Shown here: positions 6,139-8,773 of the stretch, piece after piece | Layout: each line of letters starts with the position of its first letter | Numbering within the stretch: the first letter of the stretch is position 1 | Origin: Bacillota bacterium | GTDB lineage: Bacteria; Bacillota; Bacilli; Lactobacillales; Streptococcaceae | DNA: 8,773 nucleotides | NCBI GenBank assembly: GCA_021781855.1 | Contig: JAJXWC010000091.1 | Location: 1 to 8,773, forward strand | Direction of reading: 5' to 3' | Translations under genes and position numbers: made by a program | The notes under the pieces: generated by a model | The model's input: the letters and a program-made list of their open reading frames with translations, nothing else | Told to the model about the DNA's origin: nothing | The model's database searches: none

Positions 6139-6175
6139 GAGTAGTTTAGGAGGAAACTCCAGCTACTCTTTTTTT
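6139..6175 (+). terminator. Intra-operon terminator/attenuator hairpin
   Basis: The outer stem is GAGTAG (6139-6144) with CTACTC (6163-6168). The inner stem is GGAG-GAAA-CTCC (6149-6160), capped by a GNRA tetraloop and separated by a small internal loop. Seven T residues (6169-6175) follow at once. This is a complete rho-independent terminator between the EIIBC stop (6119-6121) and the GH65 gene. No promoter is evident between it and the GH65 start, so partial read-through probably sets lower enzyme expression than permease expression. Confidence 0.8.
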
Positions 6176-6185
6176 GAGAGGTTAT

Positions 6186-6194
6186 GGAAGGGAG
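6186..6194 (+). promoter_or_regulatory. RBS that decides the GH65 start
   Basis: GGAAGGGAG is the only strong Shine-Dalgarno here. Its GGGAG ends 6 nt before the TTG at 6201, a normal spacing. It directly touches the ATG at 6195, too close for efficient initiation from GGGAG, and it lies inside the longer reading from TTG 6174. Confidence 0.6.
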
Positions 6195-6200
6195 ATGGAT

Positions 6201-8513
6201 TTGACGGAAAAAGATTGGGTTTTGAAATTTGACGAATTTGTCAAAGGAAAAACAAGTCTAGCTCAAGAAGCATTAATGACCTTGGGAAACGGCTATTTAG
6301 GCTGGCGAGGCGCGCCTGTTTGGTCGCAAGCATCCGATGAACATTACCCTGGGTTATATCTTGCTGGTGTATTTAATCAAACAAAGACTGAAATTTCAGG
6401 ACAAAATGTGGTTAACGAGGATTTGGTCAATTTTCCTAATCCTCAGTTGATGAGGCTCTTTATCAATGACAAACTTGTTAAATTTGATGAATTGCCCCTT
6501 GTCAAACGTGAAGCGATGCTTGATTTTAAAACAGGTTTGTTGTCAGAATCTTACATTGTTCAGCTTCCAGAAGGATTACTTGAATTTTCTACTTGCAAAG
6601 CTGTTGACCCTTTGAATTTCCATTGTTTGGGTTTTTCAGGGCGGATTTCAGCAAATTTCTCGGCAAATGTTCGACTCGAAAGTTTAATTGATGCCGCTAT
6701 TCTTAATCAAAATGTTGAGCGTTATCGCGATTTTGATAGTAAAGAATTTGATACGATAAGTCTGATGCCTCATTTGCTTCTTGCTAAAACGCGCACGACA
6801 GAGATTGAATTTGCAATCGCAGTTCATACATTTGTTAATGAAAAAAGTTGTACACAAAGTACTGGTACAAACCCAGAACAGTTGTTGGAAGTTTTCGAAA
6901 CAAAAATAGGACCAGAATGCCCCATTACTTTTAGAAAAATGATGGCGGTGGCAACGAGCAATGAAACGGCGAACATAGACGAGTTTGTAACGCAGGCACT
7001 CTCTGAAATGACTTGGGAAAAATTGCGCACCAATAGTGAAAATTATTGGAAAGAAGTCTGGGAGACAGCAGATATTGTTGTTGATTCTGATGATGAAGAT
7101 TTGCAGCGTAATATAAGATTGAATATCTTTCATATTCGGCAAGCAGGACAAGCTCAGGCTAATCCCTACTTAGATGCGTCGATAGGTTCTCGTGGCTTGA
7201 CGGGAGAAAGTTATCGGGGGCATATTGTTTGGGATGAACTATTTTTTATTCCTTATTATGTGGCAAATGACCCTGAAACTGCGCGTGCTTTGCTTCGTTA
7301 TCGCATAAAGAGATTACAAAAAGCACAGGAAAACGCCAAAATTGATGGTGAAGTGGGAGCGATGTATCCACTTCAATCGGGAATTATTGGTGATGAACAG
7401 GCCCAATTTATCCATCTTAATCCTGTGAGTCAAAAATGGGACCCTGACCATTCACGTTTGCAGCGGCACACATCGCTTGCAGTGGTTTATAATTTCTGGA
7501 TTTATACGCAAGTAACTCAAGATTTTAGTGTTATGGATGAAGGCGGACTTGAAGTTTTGATTGAGACAACAAAGTTTTGGCTCAACAAGGTTCGTCTTGG
7601 GGCAGACGGGCGCTATCATTTGTCGGGAGTTATGGGACCTGATGAATATCATGAAGCTTATCCTGATGCGTCAGAAGCCGGGATTACGGATAATGCTTAT
7701 ACCAATCTCATGTTAGTGTGGTCACTAAATTGGCTAATAGAGTTGTCAGCACAATATTCAGTTGATGAAGCAGTATTAGATAAAGCACATGAAGTGGCAC
7801 GAAAACTCTTTTTGCAAATTCGCACAGACGGTGTTATTGCACAGTATGACGGCTTTTTTGAGCTCCAAGAAGTTGATTTTGCAGCCTATAAGGAAAAATA
7901 CGGCGACATTCATCGTATTGACCGTTTGATGAAAAGTGAAGGCATTTCGCCAGACCAATATCAGTTGGCAAAACAAGCCGATTTGCTCATGACGATTTAT
8001 AACTTGGGAAGTGAAAAAACGAAGCAACTCGTTGAACAACTTGGCTATCATTTGCCTGAAAACTGGTTGCAACTCAATCAAGATTATTATTTGTCACGAA
8101 CGGTGCATGGTTCAAGTTTGTCACGACCTGTTTATGCAGGAATTGAGGCTCAGCTTGGACGGATTGAAACAGCACTGGAGTTTTTAAAGCTTTCGCTTGG
8201 AGCAGATTTGTATGATATTCAAGGTGGTACAACGGCTGAGGGAATTCATCTTGGAGTGATGTGTGAGTGTTTGTCACTCATCCAAAGGGAAATAGCGGGT
8301 GTTGATTTGCGCTATGGCAAGATAAATGTCCAGCCAAATCTTCCGAAAAATTGGCGGAGGGTCAGTTTTTCACAACAATTTCGCGGCATAAAAATTCGGT
8401 TTGATTTTACGGAAAAAGAATTGAGCCTGCAAGCAGATGATGACCTTGTTATTTTTGCAAACGGACAGGAAATTCAGCTTTTGAAAAATCAGACGAGAAA
8501 AATCAAGATTTGA
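6201..8513 (+). CDS. trePP: GH65 phosphorylase, trehalose-6-phosphate phosphorylase-like (copy 1)
   Basis: Probable cytoplasmic inverting phosphorylase: trehalose 6-phosphate plus phosphate gives glucose 6-phosphate and beta-glucose 1-phosphate. From TTG 6201 the product has 770 residues, normal for GH65. Domain order is an N-terminal beta-sandwich (about 1-265), a helical linker, an (alpha/alpha)6 barrel (about 310-690) and a short C-terminal sheet. Glu482 in GVMGPDEYHE is the expected general acid. Phosphate and sugar contacts are suggested by AKQAD (Lys591), TVHGSSLSR (His636-Ser639) and QGGTTAEGIH (674-683). GLTGESYRGHIVWDE (about residues 330-344) is also a GH65 hallmark. TTG is preferred because RBS spacing is right and MTEKDW then aligns without gaps to the next gene's MTEIDW. 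ATG 6195 would add two residues. Maltose or other disaccharide phosphorylases share the fold, so substrate rests on the PTS context. Confidence 0.88.
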   Translation: MTEKDWVLKFDEFVKGKTSLAQEALMTLGNGYLGWRGAPVWSQASDEHYPGLYLAGVFNQTKTEISGQNVVNEDLVNFPNPQLMRLFINDKLVKFDELPLVKREAMLDFKTGLLSESYIVQLPEGLLEFSTCKAVDPLNFHCLGFSGRISANFSANVRLESLIDAAILNQNVERYRDFDSKEFDTISLMPHLLLAKTRTTEIEFAIAVHTFVNEKSCTQSTGTNPEQLLEVFETKIGPECPITFRKMMAVATSNETANIDEFVTQALSEMTWEKLRTNSENYWKEVWETADIVVDSDDEDLQRNIRLNIFHIRQAGQAQANPYLDASIGSRGLTGESYRGHIVWDELFFIPYYVANDPETARALLRYRIKRLQKAQENAKIDGEVGAMYPLQSGIIGDEQAQFIHLNPVSQKWDPDHSRLQRHTSLAVVYNFWIYTQVTQDFSVMDEGGLEVLIETTKFWLNKVRLGADGRYHLSGVMGPDEYHEAYPDASEAGITDNAYTNLMLVWSLNWLIELSAQYSVDEAVLDKAHEVARKLFLQIRTDGVIAQYDGFFELQEVDFAAYKEKYGDIHRIDRLMKSEGISPDQYQLAKQADLLMTIYNLGSEKTKQLVEQLGYHLPENWLQLNQDYYLSRTVHGSSLSRPVYAGIEAQLGRIETALEFLKLSLGADLYDIQGGTTAEGIHLGVMCECLSLIQREIAGVDLRYGKINVQPNLPKNWRRVSFSQQFRGIKIRFDFTEKELSLQADDDLVIFANGQEIQLLKNQTRKIKI

Positions 8514-8539
8514 AAAATTTTTTGAAAAGAGAGAGAACT

Positions 8540-8773
8540 ATGACAGAAATAGATTGGTCAATTAAATACGAAACGTTAGCTACTGGCAAACGTTCATACG
8601 GACAAGAGTCCTTGATGACTTTGGGAAATGGATATATCGGCTGGCGTGGTGCGCCTGTCTGGGCACAATTTTCAGATGACCACTATCCTGGCCTTTATGT
8701 AGCGGGTGTTTTCAATAAGACGACAACCGAAGTTGCGGGGCATGATGTGGAAAATGAAGATATGGTTAAATTA
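8540..8773 (+). CDS. trePP: Second GH65 phosphorylase, 5' part (copy 2)
   Basis: The first 78 codons of a second GH65 gene, open to the window edge, starting at the ATG 26 nt after the copy 1 stop. The translation begins MTEIDWSIKYETLATGKRS and contains LMTLGNGYIGWRGAPVW, SDDHYPGLYVAGVFNKT and HDVENEDMVK, the GH65 N-terminal beta-sandwich. It aligns to copy 1 without gaps, 50 of 78 residues identical by hand count. From memory, these residues, notably GKRSYGQESLM and TEVAGHDV, look closer to the characterised Lactococcus lactis trehalose-6-phosphate phosphorylase than copy 1 does. The ribosome-binding site is a purine stretch (AAAAGAGAGAG, ending about 4 nt before ATG) rather than a strict GGAGG. 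The catalytic barrel is outside the window, so activity cannot be judged. It is part of the same operon. Confidence 0.88.
   Translation, partial: MTEIDWSIKYETLATGKRSYGQESLMTLGNGYIGWRGAPVWAQFSDDHYPGLYVAGVFNKTTTEVAGHDVENEDMVKL

Noticed and set aside
6684..7151. 155-codon open frame on the minus strand inside GH65 copy 1
   Set aside because: Cys/Phe/Ile-rich translation typical of antisense to a coding sequence; the plus-strand gene is intact and conserved.
1..8773. Mobile element, CRISPR array, tRNA/rRNA or phage genes
   Set aside because: No transposase, terminal repeats, regularly spaced repeats or RNA gene signatures seen; all large frames are metabolic or housekeeping genes.

Overview
The window reads as chromosomal DNA of a low-GC Gram-positive in the Lactobacillales, most likely the genus Lactococcus. 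The reasons are the cdaA-cdaR-glmM housekeeping block, a split glucose-family PTS next to trehalose-6-phosphate phosphorylase-type GH65 genes (the phosphorolytic trehalose route known from Lactococcus lactis), and CcpA-type cre sequences. The base composition seems somewhat less AT-rich than I would expect for L. lactis itself, so a related species is possible. That is an impression, not a computation.

Left part (1-3064, + strand): the 3' part of cdaA (c-di-AMP synthase), cdaR/ybbR overlapping it by 11 nt, a 158-nt gap with three inverted repeats, then glmM (phosphoglucosamine mutase). The three products link c-di-AMP signalling with peptidoglycan precursor supply. A short hairpin at 3084-3110, with an A-run before it and a T-run after it, can stop transcription from both sides.

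Middle (3142-3975): a GntR/UTRA repressor gene, probably treR, runs leftward. It is divergent from a PTS operon. The divergent region is compact and nearly symmetrical. The same 12-bp promoter word (TTTGATATAATA) faces outward on both strands, cre-like sequences lie between the two copies, and an inverted repeat that looks like a TreR operator covers the rightward transcription start.

Right part (3976-8773, + strand): a separate EIIA, an EIIBC permease, a complete GH65 phosphorylase and the first 78 codons of a second GH65 gene. The EIIA and EIIBC genes are separated by two hairpins, and EIIBC is followed by a terminator-like hairpin before the first GH65 gene. Proposed pathway: trehalose enters as trehalose 6-phosphate through EIIA/EIIBC, and a GH65 phosphorylase splits it with phosphate into glucose 6-phosphate and beta-glucose 1-phosphate. 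A beta-phosphoglucomutase would be expected beyond the right edge.

The most notable points are the tandem pair of GH65 paralogues in one operon, the terminator inside that operon, the mirrored divergent promoters with a possibly leaderless treR mRNA, and a probable TTG start for the first GH65 gene. I found no mobile element, CRISPR array, tRNA or rRNA, and no clear sign of a wholly new system.
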